Shown: positions 1 through 10,972 of the stretch, one piece after another
Layout: every line of letters starts with the position of its first letter
Position numbering within the stretch: position 1 is the stretch's first letter
From: Ectobius pallidus
Taxonomy: Eukaryota; Arthropoda; Insecta; Blattodea; Ectobiidae
Direction of reading: 5' to 3'
DNA length: 64,000 nt
Assembly (NCBI GenBank): GCA_964059195.1
Contig: CAXKWD010000008.1
Location: 43,763,502-43,827,501 of the forward strand
The notes under the pieces: generated by a model
The model's input: only the letters and a program-made list of their open reading frames with translations
Told to the model about the DNA's origin: nothing
Databases searched by the model: none
Position numbers and translations under genes: made by a program

Positions 1-112
1 GAATTTTGTGAAATGTTGACATATTTTAAGAATTTCAAGTTGCAATACGTTTAGATTTGATAAATAACACTATTCCTTCACATATACTTATCACACTAGA
101 CAGACAAATTGA

Positions 113-190
113 CTGAGTTGGCCGAATGGTAATGTCTTGGACTCGTATTTTGGAGGTCCCTGGATCAAATCACGGAACCGGCTGATTTGA
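113..190 (+). repeat. tRNA-derived SINE-like fragment
   Basis: An A-box-like stretch (TGGCCGAATGG) is followed about 40 bases later by a degenerate B-box-like stretch (GGATCAAATC). This is the spacing expected for the pol III promoter of a tRNA-derived SINE head. No tail or target-site duplication could be fixed, so this is a weak call from promoter-like motifs only. Confidence 0.35.
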
Positions 191-438
191 CATGGATTTT
201 TTAATTTAATTTTTTATTTTTACGTGAGTGCGCAGTTGTCAACATATCACAAATCTGTAGTTCTGCTGACGCTGGTCGATTTTAATCTGATTAAAATACC
301 TTATTTTCAGCATATCATAAATGCAATTATAATTGATTCAACAAAAGCATTCTGGCACTTTGCTATATCAGTTTACCTGATTTTATTTTATTTTCATTTG
401 TAATATTATTACTAATTGTAATAACAGAAAAAGACTGC

Positions 439-740
439 TGGCATGGTCTTGTGGTTAGTGTCGCTGACTACAGATCTATTGGCCCGGGTTTGATCCCCGG
501 TACCTCCTCGGATTTTTCTGAGGTAAGGAGGTCTGGCAGGGGTGCACTCAGCCTCATGATTCAAATGAGGAGCTAATTGATAGAGAAGTAGCGGCTCTGG
601 TCATGAAAATTACCATTAACGGCCGTGGATGTCGGCATGCTGACCACAAGCCCCCAAATCCTGCCGTCTACCACAGGCAGCGGTCGGGTGGTAGGCCAAG
701 TCCCTCCAGAGATGTAGTGTCACGGAGTTAGTAATAATAG
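439..740 (+). repeat. tRNA-derived SINE, copy 1
   Basis: The head has an A box (TGGTCTTGTGG) and a well-preserved B box (GGTTTGATCCC), followed by a tRNA-unrelated body that recurs in the window. A second copy lies at 44896-45150 and shares the 'CAGCCTCATGAT' and 'AGAAGTA.CGGCT' blocks. The 3' portion (678-728) matches the reverse complement of about 8240-8292. It ends in an A/T-rich TAATAATAG tail. This is a non-autonomous retroelement that would depend on a LINE partner, which I could not identify. Confidence 0.65.
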
Positions 741-869
741 AAAAAGTGCAATTTCATTTTTCCAAATAGTCACCTGTATAATAATTTAAATTTTAAGACT
801 AATAAACTCACAAACATTATCTTTGTAGCTGAAGACCTCTGCTTTCGTTGAATCTAAGAAAGAACTACA

Positions 870-1284
870 TTCACAGTTCAGTCAAATTAGACCAAAAAAG
901 TTGGATTTGCTGCACTAAATCATGTAGTTCCAAAAGATTCAGGAATGTGTAGGGGGAGGTCCCATGAACAACGCCTAATAAAGTCCCACATATTTCAGGT
1001 GCCACGAGGGGTGGGGGAGGCTTAAAGGTCCCTTTTTTAAGTTTTTGGAGCATATCTCGAAAACGGTGCGTTACAAAAAAAATATTATACTTTCAGAAAT
1101 TAAAGCTTATTAAATTCACTATAAAATGGTGTATTCAAATTTATCTCTATGTGTTGCCATTTTCAAAAAATGAGCCAGCAAAAATGGAAAATTTGCAGAT
1201 AATTTGTAGCGCCTCACGTTTTTTGCCAAACTTACCCTACCAACTCTTTTACCTTCCACTTTACAGGAAACTCATGAGAAAAGA
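870..1284 (-). repeat. Unclassified interspersed repeat ('repeat X'), copy A, first part
   Basis: This stretch is homologous, in inverse orientation, to the second copy at 13812-15115. Shared landmarks are the block around the LLELxDL-encoding segment near 900-960, the GGTGGGGG tract near 1010, and the ACTCTTTTACCTTCCA block near 1241-1260. The copy is interrupted at 1285 by a LINE and resumes at 2450. A weak conserved reading (GTxLGxV, TFLxLLEL) is shared by both copies, so a decayed coding segment is possible, but I recognise no protein family. Confidence 0.7.
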
Positions 1285-2449
1285 TGTTTCTTCTTAATCA
1301 GGCACTACAACTCTCCACTGAAAGTTTTGGCCTTTTCAACCACCTTCTTCCATCCTGTTCGGTTTTCAATTATCCTACTCCAGCTGTTCACCTTCATCAT
1401 TTTCAAGTCAATTATCACATCGTCCTCCCATCTAGTTTTTGGTCTGCCCAACCTTCTATTGGCAATTGGTTTCCACTTGTATATCCTTTTGACCAATCTG
1501 TGCTCCAGCATTCTAGCTATATGACCAAACCACCCTAATTTTAATGATCTTATATGATATATTATATTCCTATTATTTGTATGCTTATTTAATTCACTGT
1601 TATTTTTAATTCTCCAATTACCATCTCTTTTCCTAGTTGGTTCAAAGATTTTCCTTATTATTGCCCTTTTAAATATTAAAGTCTTTGTTTGATAGAGCTT
1701 TCAAGAACCCGTTTCACTAGCGTAGGTTACTACCGGTCTTATTGTTGTGCAGTATAATTTGAGTTTGCCTTGTTTTGATATCAATTTACTCTTGAATCTG
1801 CATATTTGCATAGTATGCTCTATTTCCTAGGATAATAATTCTTTCCTTAATTTCTTCTTCTATTATTGTTCTTATTTACTGTTGACCCAACATATTTAAA
1901 ATTTGGTACTTGTTGTAATTTGATGCTGTCAATATTTAAATCTTCCAACATTCCACTCCTTGTGCTGCATTTTAAGTATTTTCTTTTTCGTTAATTAGCA
2001 ATCCAAAATTCATTGACTGTTCTTTCAAATTATTAAATGTTTCAATTATCGTCGTTTTTGTTCTTGCCGTTATCATGATATTATTATGATATCATCATAA
2101 TCATCATCATCGCTATTATGGTATCATCAGCATAAGCTGTACACTGTTTTAGTCTTGATGATGCATTTCCCCTCATCTCCATGTTCTTCGAAATAAAGTC
2201 AATAACCATAATAAACAGTGTAGCAGATAGTGAATCCCCTTGTTTTACACCATCCTGTATGTTAGACGTTTCATTCATCATATTGTTCACTTTGATCTTT
2301 GCTACAGTGTTACCGAGTATTAAGGTTATTAGTCATATCGATTTATTGGGTACCGGTACTTCATAATATTTAAGGCATTCAATTATCCAGTTTCTACACA
2401 CTGAATCAAAAGCATTACTAAAGTCAATGAAGATATTAAACAGATCAAT
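1285..2449 (-). mobile_element. 5'-truncated non-LTR retrotransposon (LINE) with 11-bp TSD
   Basis: The element is flanked by a perfect direct repeat, ATGAGAAAAGA, at 1274-1284 and 2450-2460, and the flanking repeat X copy shows the uninterrupted arrangement. On the minus strand, fragments of reverse transcriptase are visible near 2290-2084 (GVKQGDSLS, then CTAYADDTII, carrying the catalytic YADD box). A C-terminal LINE tail follows at 1511-1305 (RRLGRPKTRWEDDVIIDL, WKKVVEKAKT), typical of RTE/CFDP2-related LINEs. Many frameshifts separate the pieces. The 5' half is absent, as expected from incomplete target-primed reverse transcription. Confidence 0.8.
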
Positions 2450-2705
2450 ATGAGAAAAGAAGTTGTAGAGCATTAAATTTCCTTCAAGAATATATATAAA
2501 TTTGCTAATTTATATTCAAGCAGTCAAAAGTTGAGCGTTTTGAAGTTTCAGGGTCAATTTTGAGAATTCGCTAGCAAACTGCTCATCATTTTATTTCCAT
2601 TTATTTTCATTTTAACTCTAACAAGTTATTTATTGTTTATGTAAACATAAATGGTATTTATTGCCCATAAACTAATAAAATTTATATATATATATATATA
2701 TGAAA
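2450..2705 (-). repeat. Repeat X, copy A, second part
   Basis: This continues repeat X copy A after the LINE. It matches the reverse complement of 13812-14055, including the GAAGGAAATTTAATGCTCTAC block and a near-palindromic TTTATGTTAACATAAA-type segment. It ends in a TATATA microsatellite, as copy B begins. Confidence 0.7.
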
Positions 2706-3250
2706 GAAGAAATATATATGAACGTATGTAGGCCTACACTGCCCCCATAACATAGAAGGCCCTATCTCCATTTGTTAAATCGGGCCTTCATTTATTGAAA
2801 AAGACCTCAAACTGAAGTTAGGGCCAATATAAATTTCAACATAACACATCACTGTATTGAATTTAGGGCCTTCGAATGTCAAAACATGTGTATTTTATTG
2901 TACCGATTCGGAAACACAAAAGAAAGCGTTTATACAAATTTTGGAGTTTGTGCCTTTTAACTTATCAGGGCAGTATATATATTTGTAGAAAGTGTGAACT
3001 TTATGGAACATTATTTATTGTTTATTTGAACCTAAATGGTATTACAATACATAAACATGAAATGTGTATATAGTTCTTACTGTGTCAACTGTTTATTTGG
3101 GACACTGGATAAAAATGTTTTCGGTTCTGGAGATGGCCAGGTCGGCAATAATGTGGGAGAAGGCGGGTGATCAGGTCCTGGAGAGCGATCCCCTAAAGGG
3201 GTCTCCTCTTTCTTGAAGGTCACAACTTCCTTTCAGATAACAGCAATGTG
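2706..3250. other. No gene recognised; AT-rich
   Basis: I see no convincing gene. Around 3010-3060 a stretch resembles the palindromic edge of repeat X (ATTTATTGTTTA...AAATGGTATT), so a degenerate third copy edge is possible. A short imperfect repeat built on 'AGGGCC' occurs near 2755-2870. Confidence 0.4.
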
Positions 3251-3297
3251 TCATGTTATGATTGCACTGTACAAACATTCGTTGCAGCTCATTCAAA

Positions 3298-4400
3298 ATG
3301 AGTGAAAAGTCTTTAATATGTGATGAATCAGCTGAAAGTGGTATAAGCTGTGTGAGGGATGAAAGCCTAGTCTTACAACAAGAGATGAAAGACATCGAAG
3401 GAAAGGAAGGTTGTCATTCACATGAAGTGCAGAAAACGGTACACAAGACCTAGGGATCTTAGCAGAGCAGCTAAATTGTCACAGCCTTTGACATCAGGTA
3501 ATATCGGATGTAGTCTGTGGTTTGATATGCAAATACTGTTTGGACCATTATGAAGACATGAATCCAAAGAAAAGAACCGAACAACATCAGAAAGCATCAA
3601 ATAAAACATCAGTGGAATAGACTTTGATAAGAATATGGTGGCTACTGTTCAGCAGGAGAACTTCTTTTCCAACGAAAGGAATAAAACCAAGCTGATTAGT
3701 ATGTTAGCGCAGGCCTTGGGTGCAAAAGGTATACAGTTCACCTTAGCCAAAGGAGACGTTGAATGCAGCATTGTCAGGTGTCAACTGTGGTAGTAGTTGG
3801 CGAGGACACTCATGGCTCTCACACCATGAGACACCAATGTGAGGCAACACAGAAGACAGACTGTACTCCTCCCAACAACTCCAGGCCTTGCCATTCAGCC
3901 AGTACATTCTCTTTATCCATGGCTTCACTGGATGCGATACCACTTCTGTGATTTATGGGAAAAGTAAAGCAGGCTGTTAGTCAAACGTTTCCAGCGGTAT
4001 CCTAACAAAACCAAAAACACTGATTTAGTGTTTTACAACTCCACATCCTCGCCAGGAGACATTTCTGAAGCTAGGAAACAAATGTTCCTACTGATGTATC
4101 ACGAGCATGACCTCAATCATCACATGTACATTTCATTTTGCATTGCATGTACCAACTTCATTGAAGCATGCTGTTTGATAAATAAATATTTTATTCTATT
4201 CTATTCTGTTCTATTCACAGGTACATGTGCTTCGGCAAATCGTCAGACAAGATATAATTGCTATAGACTGTTTCATGCTAAGAATGCAGCATTGCTCAAA
4301 TGGGACTATTCCAGGCTTTGTTACAATGCTGCCTGCAGGCAGAGTTTGAAGGACAAGGTTATACTGTTCTCGGAAAAAGGAATTTTCCTGTACTGTTGAA
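3298..4400 (+). pseudogene. Decayed gene of the TGCDTTS-motif (PIN-like) family
   Basis: Coding signal is spread over several frames. An N-terminal segment starts with MSEKSLICDESAESG at 3298. A central segment reads NERNKTKLISMLAQALGAKG near 3675-3727, then VVVVGEDT near 3789, then FIHGFTGCDTTSVIYGKSK near 3913-3968. A further segment (STSSPGDISEARKQMF) begins near 4040. The order NK..LI.ML, VVVGED, H..TGCDTTS and a later D/E-ISEA segment is that of a large arthropod family of uncharacterised, often multicopy proteins with a PIN-like fold. Frameshifts, tandem stops near 3790 and an insertion at 4128-4222 show it is dead. The part after 4223 is a guess. Confidence 0.45.
4128..4222 (+). repeat. 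Short insertion with (TTCTA)n-type tail
   Basis: A roughly 95-base insertion ends in a TATTCTATTCTATTCTG tract and is flanked by ACATGT at 4122-4127 and 4223-4228. A simple-repeat 3' tail plus a short duplication suggests a tiny 3' fragment of a LINE or SINE that landed in the decayed gene around it. Confidence 0.3.
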
Positions 4401-4619
4401 CTCTTTTATATCCGCAGAGTACAGTTTCCCTCATGAATCATACAGCACACTTTTAACTAAAAGTCATGCAAATGAAATTTTAAGGATGCAGAATGATTAA
4501 AATTTAACAAAACACATGCTACTCTTGTTTGAGAAAATACTAAATTATAGGCCTAAAGGATGGAAATAATGATATAATAATCAATTGCTAAGGGACATTA
4601 AATCAATAGCAAATGTCAA

Positions 4620-4800
4620 TAGCAATTCTAGGACCAATCTTATTTCTAATAGCCTATATATAAAACAGATCTGAAGAAGTATAATGAAGCCTCGTATTCT
4701 TATGCTGATGATACGGTGGTGATCTTCAGTGAATTAACGTGGGAGGATGCTTACAAGAATGCTAATGCAGGTATAAATCCGATAAAAAAAGTTTCTCAAA
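4620..4800 (+). pseudogene. LINE reverse-transcriptase fragment
   Basis: One frame reads ILGPILFLI near 4626, matching the 'QG.ILGPxLFLxYI' segment of non-LTR reverse transcriptases. The next open piece reads SYADDTVVIFSELTWEDAY near 4697-4755, with the catalytic YADD box intact. The two pieces are broken by a stop and a shift. Nothing else of this LINE is visible, and the RTE-like element that begins at about 4880 is a different copy. Confidence 0.55.
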
Positions 4801-5194
4801 CTATTTTAACGCCTTTCTCCCTACTAGGTTCTGATTAAAACAATTCCACTTGAACATTTAAAATTAATAATCCATAACTCTCATGCGGAGTAGATGGTCT
4901 CCCATCGGGCGCCTCCCCAGGTGGCGGATAGGGGAATGCCCACCAGATATGGAGGGTACCGGGGAAATAAAATACCCGGGGCGAACCAAAACCACCCCCT
5001 TGTCAGGGTTATGATGAATAATGCCGGGCAGAAGCGACATTATTATCGACTGGAGGCATAGAACAAATTATGTTCTTGATGGCTACTGATCGAAAATCTT
5101 CGGGCGCAACCTGATGGATGGGTGTGGCGGCCGTGGTACTGCGATGTGGAAAGGAAATGGGAAGACTACCACATTATTTTTTCCCTGAAGACAC

Positions 5195-6172
5195 TTGGGA
5201 TTAGCGAATATGATGGCTGCTCCTGAAGCAAAATATTCCGGAGGTAAAATACTTCCCCAGTCGGATCTCCGGGCGGGAAGTGTTTCAGGGGGAGTGATCG
5301 ATATTGAAAGAACAAACAATAGAAGACAGCAGCTTAAAATAGGAACATGGAATGTTAGGACACTTAGACATGCAGAAAAACTGGAGAACTTAACACTGGA
5401 ATTAAATAAATGTGGTGTGAATATAGTAGGTTTAAGTGAAGGGAGATGGACTGGACAAGGTGAAGTGGCTTGTGGTAATTATACGATGTCCTATTCGGGT
5501 GGAAATTGTAACGAAAGAGGCGTAGCTGTAGTGGTGGAAAATAAACTAGTGAATAGTATTACAAAAGTGGAGTGTGTTAGTGATCGTATAATGTATGTAA
5601 AAATAAATGCAGATCCAGTGGATGTTTTGATAGTGCAAGTGTATATGCCAACTTCAGATCACAACGATGCAGAGGTTGATAAAATGTATGAAGACATAGG
5701 CGAAATATTGTACCAAGAAGGAAGAGGTAAAGTGAATGCCATAATTATGGGAGATTTCAACAGTGTCATAGGAGAAGGACAAGAGAAAAAAATTGTGGGT
5801 CCTTATGGATTAGGGAAGCGCAATGACAGAGGTAATAGGCTTGTTGACTTCTGCCAACAATATGATATGGTCATAACCAATACCTGGTTCAAGAAGAGGA
5901 AAACAAAGTTGTACACCTGGAAAAGCCCTGGGGATATTAATAGGTACCAGATTGACTACATTCTCATCAAGCAGAGATTCCGGGGCAGTGTGAAAGATGT
6001 GAAGACTCTTCCAAATGCTGACATCAACACAGACCACAATCTTCTTGTAGCAGACATAAAGACTAGTCTGAAAAGGATTAGGCGGACATGTAAAAGAAAT
6101 CCAAGATGGAACTTAGAAAAACTGCGAAATGACAAGGACTCGATTAAAGTCATTGGAAACACAGTTACATGA
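5195..6172 (+). pseudogene. LINE endonuclease domain (APE-type)
   Basis: This is the N-terminal endonuclease that would nick target DNA for target-primed reverse transcription. The usual residues are present: N in IGTWNVRTLR, E in SEGRWTG, D and N in MGDFNSVIG, the DYILIKQRFR segment, and the closing D-H in NADINTDHNLLVADI. The start shown is a TTG-type codon; methionines follow at 5210 and 5213. The frame is lost at about 6129-6172, where the reading continues one frame over into the RT, so this is one polyprotein split by a one-base shift. The domain itself looks undamaged. Confidence 0.85.
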
Positions 6173-7748
6173 AATAAAAAATGTTGGTGAATCTGTAGAA
6201 AGTGAGTGGGAAAGTGTAAAAAATGTTTTGTTGGACACATTGAAGAACAAAGTTGGAAAAATAGACAGAATAAATAGGAAACCGTGGGTAACACAAGAGA
6301 TGTTAAAGAAGATGGAAGAAAGAAGGAAATACAAAAATACTAATGCTGTGGAATATAAGAGATTGAATAATGAACTAAGAAGAGAGACAGACAGAGCAAA
6401 AGAAAATTACCTTAAAGAAAGCTGTGATGAAATTATGGAGCTTCGACGAAAAGGAAGATATGATTTAATGTATCAGAAAGCGATGGAGTTAGAATCTAAA
6501 GAAAATAAAGGAATACGGACTTTTGGAATAGAAGACATTCATGGAAATTTAATTACAAACCCTGGAAAAGTTCTTACAATATGGGAAAATTACATAGAAA
6601 AGCTTTACGACAAGCAAAATCGACCACAAGACATCGAGATGGAAACAGAAGAACTAGTGGATAAAGATAATATAGGACCTAGCATATTGAAGAATGAAGT
6701 AGAAAAGGCCATAAAAGAAATGAAGAATAGAAAGGCCACAGGAGACGATGACATACCAGTGGACCTACTGAAGGAATTAGGAGAAAATGGGATGAGGAAA
6801 CTTACCAAACTTATCAACCGAATTTATGACACTGGAGAATGGCCTCAAGATTTCCTAGAGGTAACTATGATTGCACTAAAGAAGAAGAAATGTGCCAAGA
6901 TGTGTAGTGATCACAGAACTATCAGCTTGCTATCTCACGTAGGAAAAATTGTGGCACGGATACTAACTAGAAGACTGGAAAGAAGAATAGAAGACGTAAT
7001 AGGAGAAGACCAATTTGGTTTCCGGAAAGGAAAAGGAACTAGAGATGCAATTGGAATGCTAAGGATTATATCAGAGAGAGTTTTAGCGGTCAACGAAGAA
7101 GTGTGTGTCTGCTTTATTGATTGGCAAAAAGCTTTTGACCGAGTGAACTGGGAAAAGTTAATGGACATACTCAAAAAAATAGGCATTGACTGGAAGGACA
7201 GGAGACTAATCCGCAATTTGTACCTGGGACAAAAAGTGAAAGTGCGTCTAGAGCATGGAGTGATCAACAGTGTAGAAATAGGAAGAGGTGTGCGTCAAGG
7301 ATGTTGTATGTCACCCATCTTGTTCAACCTTTATGGAGACTGGCTAGCAAAAGAAGCCTTAGGAGTTAGGGATTTTGTGATAGGAGGATACGCTATTAAC
7401 ACCATCAAATATGCGGACGACCTGGTGATTCTGGCAAAGAAACAAGAAATATTGCAAGGAATGATTGACAGGCTGGTGGAAACAGGAAGAAAGTATGGAA
7501 TGGAAATCAACATAGGTAAATCGAAGGTGATGAGGATATCGAAGAGAGAAGAGCCGCTTCAAATTATCATGGGAAATCAAGAATTAGAGAACGTGAACCA
7601 GTTCAAATACTTAGGAAGTGTACTGACGAAAGATGCCTATTGCACCAAGGAGATAAGATCAAGAATTGCCATGGCCAAGAAAGCATTTATGAAGAAGAGA
7701 ACTCTGCTAACTAGTAGTCTGAACCTAGAGCTACGTAAAACCTGGTGA
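6129..7748 (+). pseudogene. LINE reverse transcriptase domain
   Basis: A linker rich in charged residues (6129-6600) leads into the reverse transcriptase. Motifs in order are ATGDDDIPVDLL, DHRTISLLSHVGKI, DQFGFRKGKGTRDAI, FIDWQKAFDRVNW (first catalytic Asp), GRGVRQGCCMSPILFNLY, and KYADDLVILAKK (catalytic Asp pair). Then comes the thumb region ending NQFKYLGSVL...RSRIAMAKKAF. All catalytic residues are present. The frame ends early at 7746-7748 through a one-base shift; the tail continues in the frame that includes 7742. Confidence 0.88.
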
Positions 7749-8152
7749 AGTGTTATATTTGGAGTATTGCTTTGTATGGATCATAGACATGGACTTTGAG
7801 GAAATTAGAGAAGAAATATTTAGAAAGTTTTGAAATGTGGTGCTGGAGACAGATAGAAAATATAAAGTGGATGGACATGGTGACAAACGAAGAGGTTCTG
7901 AGTAGAGTGGGTGAGAAGAAGTCAATCATACACACAATTCGTCAGAGGAAAGCAAACTGGGTTGGGCACATTCTCAGAAGGAACTGCTTATTACATGATG
8001 TCGTAGAAGGAAGATTGGAGGGTACAACTAGACTTGGAAGAAGAAGAATTCAGCTGTTGGACGATTTAAGGGAAAAGCGGAAATATTGGATGCTGAAGGA
8101 GGAAGCAGAGGATAGACAGTTTTGGAAAACAAAATTCGCGTACCAAGTTTGA
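7742..8152 (+). pseudogene. LINE C-terminal domain
   Basis: In this frame the sequence reads LVKCYIWSIALYGS, then a TAG at 7784-7786, then TWTLRKLEKKYLESFEMWCW. The family normally has ETWTLRK here, so the stop probably replaces a glutamate codon by one base change. The segment goes on through EEVLSRVGEKKSIIHTIRQR, KANWVGHILRR and RRRIQLLDDL. These are the conserved C-terminal blocks of this LINE group, which lack an RNase H domain. Confidence 0.8.
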
Positions 8153-8189
8153 AAACCTGCCGGAAGGCAGAATACTTACTACTACTAAC

Positions 8190-8310
8190 TCTCATTGTGA
8201 AGTCCTTACGGTTTGCGAATGACTTCCTCCTTAAATATCTCCGTGGCGCTACATCCCTGGAGGGACTTGGCCTACCACCCGACCGCTGCGTCATCTACCG
8301 TAGGTTTTTC
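8190..8310 (-). repeat. SINE 3' fragment (same family as copy 1)
   Basis: The reverse complement of this stretch carries GCAGCGGTCGGGTGGTAGG and the following CCAAGTCCCTCCAG..ATGTAG..CACGGAG block seen at 678-728. It ends with a GTTAGTAGTAGTAAG tail. It abuts the 3' end of the RTE-like LINE, so it either inserted there or was inserted together with it. Confidence 0.55.
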
Positions 8311-9535
8311 GGAGGACCAGGTTTATTTAAACCACTTAAAACTAAACAAGGAGAGCTTGGACTGTAGGACGCTGAAATCAGGGATTTTGATTTTGATTTG
8401 TTGCAATACAATATATTCAGGAAGCCTGAACTCTGAATAGTTGAAATTATATAAACACTTAACACAGGATAATAATAAATGCAGTCAGACACAGTTACTG
8501 ATGCTAGGAGCATACACCACTCCCGCCAAATAGCTTCCAGAGGTGCTAACACCAACTTTCTTTGTTACGAACACACGTGGCTGCTAGGCCAATAATACAA
8601 TGGGAACATATGCACTTTGCACAGAAAATACAATGCTTAGGAGCGAAAGGGTGTGGATATAAGATGAGTAATAAGCCTACAAACTGGAAATTGTCCCTCG
8701 CAAGGGAGCAATCGGACCGCACGGCTGCAGGCTACTGCATCTGAAACACGACTGAATTGGCGTGGCGTAGGGCAGTTGGCACGAGCCCACACGCCAGGAA
8801 ATGATGAAACGCGTGAAAGCCTAACAGCCCGTGCAATACACTACAGAGGCAAATTTGAAACATATAACTTATAGGCTCTTGAACCAACAGAACCATAATT
8901 CTAAAATCAAATTACATCCCGCTAAATGTAGTCATGAAGTCTTTAAACATAGAATTTTAAAAAATCATACAACTTTAATTTTCACCTCTTTAAATTTTGT
9001 TTCTGGTACTACCATCATGATAATTATTTTTCATTATTATAATTATTATTACGTATATCACTTGAATCATGCCATTGCTCTCAGAGTTTCCATTTTCCTC
9101 TATTACTTTTTATTCGTATTTTTTCTACTTATTAGTTTTAAGATAATATTTTAGTTTAACATTACACTTCTATTTTAAGACATAGACATGTACAAATGTA
9201 ACAGTTGAACCGCCCCCGAGCACGACCTCCTGCACCTTCAGAGTTTCAGGACCAACATGTGTATTATTTAAGTTTTTATGTCATCTTGAAATATGTTAAG
9301 AAAGAATTTGTGAATTTTTAGTTAACATAGTGTTTTATTTTATTTTATTAATGAATTAATTAATTTAACTTGGTCCAAAACAAGATGAGATAATCGTTAA
9401 GAGTGTTCGTAGCAGTTTAACAAAAGTAGAAAGATAATAGGCCTATAACAAATTTTTAAAAATGTTTTAAATAGGGCACCAAACAAGGTAACACAGTAGG
9501 CTACTGTTAAATGTTCAAACCGGGGACTTACTTGA
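8311..9535. other. No gene recognised
   Basis: AT-rich sequence with scattered short open frames only. A 107-residue open frame at 8831-9154 is low-complexity, Phe/Tyr/Ile-rich and looks like chance. No TIRs or tails were recognised. Confidence 0.4.
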
Positions 9536-9537
9536 TT

Positions 9538-10480
9538 ACTGAAGGGGTTCGATGCCATCCATACAATCAGAGTCACTGCTGTTACTGTTATCACCACTGC
9601 TATCACTGTCAGTTTCACCTGGATTTATCACTACAGGTTGTATATCATCTTGAATGTCGTCTGCTCTCCAAGTATCCACATTGACTCGTTTCACACTTTT
9701 CACGCAGTTCTTCCATTTCTGCGGCGAAACCTCTCCGAAGCCCTTATAAATTAATTCCACAACATCTTTGACCTTGAATGTGGTGTTATGCATTTTCACA
9801 TACTGTTTAACTTGGGCCCATACAAGTTCGGTGGGATTCAATTCGCAATGGTAAGGGGGTAGACGCAGAACTGTATGACCTTTCTCTAGGATTACCCGTG
9901 TGGATTATTGCAACCCGTGGCCCGCGTGAAGTTGGCTGTTTCAGACCTACAGAGAGACCTGCTATGAAAGCCTGCTTTGGCGTTTTCACCGTGGTGTCAT
10001 ACCATAAGCTGGTCACAGTAGAGCCTGCGTCAATATAGAATATGTTTCTACCCTCGCTCCTAAATCTCCGTATTGCGACCAGGAAGTCACCTCTCCAGGC
10101 CACAATATCTGCCCTTTCTATCATAATAGATTTTTTCCCATTTCTTTCAGTAATCTATACTGAGTAGATTTTTTGAAAGTCGGCAGCTCAGAGTCGTTAT
10201 TAACTGCAGCTAAAATTGAATTCAGTGTTGGAGGTTCATTCTGTAGATAGAACGAATGCACCTTTTTCCTTATAATACTCAGAGTAAATTATTCAAATTT
10301 TACCTCCCTACTGCTTTTCGTGGCACACTTCCTGTTTCTTTTCTTGTTTGGTGTTACCACCACACCATGTGAATCCTCACTCCTGATCTTATAAACTGTT
10401 CGTTCTGAAATTGATGTAGCTTTAGCAGTTTCACCAACAATCAATGCTATTTCGAATTTTGATGCTTGCGTGCAAGACAT
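9538..10480 (-). pseudogene. IS630/Tc1-like transposase with central deletion
   Basis: Pieces in order on the minus strand are as follows. A helix-turn-helix-like N-terminus (ATSISERTVYKIRSE) lies near 10480-10289. The start of the DDE domain (VAWRGDFLVAIRRFRSEGRN, then IFYIDA with the usual ETWVN after the Asp missing) lies near 10100-10020. Then WYDTTVKTPKQAFIAGLSVG leads to VAIIHTG. A jump of about 100 residues follows to GHTVLRLPPYHCELNPTELV, carrying the last catalytic Glu. The acidic tail has many Ser-Asp repeats. The segment with the second catalytic Asp is gone. A sister copy that keeps it lies at 17942-18750. Confidence 0.75.
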
Positions 10481-10486
10481 GAAACG

Positions 10487-10940
10487 TAAACAAAGTGCTG
10501 ACGCATCTCAGAATTTATCCGTGGAAAAAACTACAACTTCTGCTGTAAATGATCCATAGAAGGAGCTTTGGTCTACGGTAGTAAGCAGAAAAAACAAAAG
10601 GGTTACGGTGGTTGGTAATATAAGTAACGACAACATAGGATCGGTTAAACTACAGGGAGTTCCCAGAAGCATATCGCTTTACGTATATAGGCTTTCACCA
10701 GATACGACATCTGAACAAGTAACAAGTTTTCTAAACGACAAGTTTCCTGAAGTGAAGTGTGAAAAACTAACCTCTAAACACCCGGACGAATACTCATCAT
10801 TCAGGGTTGATGTTCATCAGACTAATTATGAGAAAGCACTAGATCCAAACTTGTGGCCAGTCAACACCTGTGTGAGGCGTTTTTTATTTCCTCGCCAAAA
10901 GCTGACTTTAGAGATAGACAAGGCAGCCCTAAACCAGTAA
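10487..10940 (+). pseudogene. LINE ORF1 C-terminal part (Gag-like)
   Basis: A frame opens with MKRKQSADASQNLS just inside the element, meets a TAG at about 10558, and then continues open from KELWSTVV. The core reads SISLYVYRLSPDTTSEQV, FPEVKCEKL, YSSFRVDVH, and NLWPVNTCVRRFLFPRQ. This is the fold seen at the end of ORF1 in many insect LINEs, with no zinc knuckles in view. It overlaps the nominal upstream extension of ORF2 by some 90 bases. It would bind element RNA; here the N-terminus is missing. Confidence 0.65.
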
Positions 10941-10972
10941 ATGATTCGAGAAATCTGAAGTTTTCCAGGCCC

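Larger units (their letters stand above)
4880..8165 (+). mobile_element. Near-complete RTE-like (CFDP2-type) LINE
   Basis: The element has a GC-rich 5' leader (4880-5194) with the block CCCCAGGTGGCGG and the phrase CCCTTGTCAGGGTTA. Both recur in a second LINE copy starting at about 54686. One long polyprotein follows: APE-type endonuclease, reverse transcriptase and a C-terminal domain. It is spread over three frames by two single-base shifts (near 6129-6172 and near 7740) plus one stop (7784-7786). The 3' boundary is set by loss of coding at 8152 and the start of an opposite-strand SINE tail. Assignment to the RTE neighbourhood rests on motif resemblance. Confidence 0.85.
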
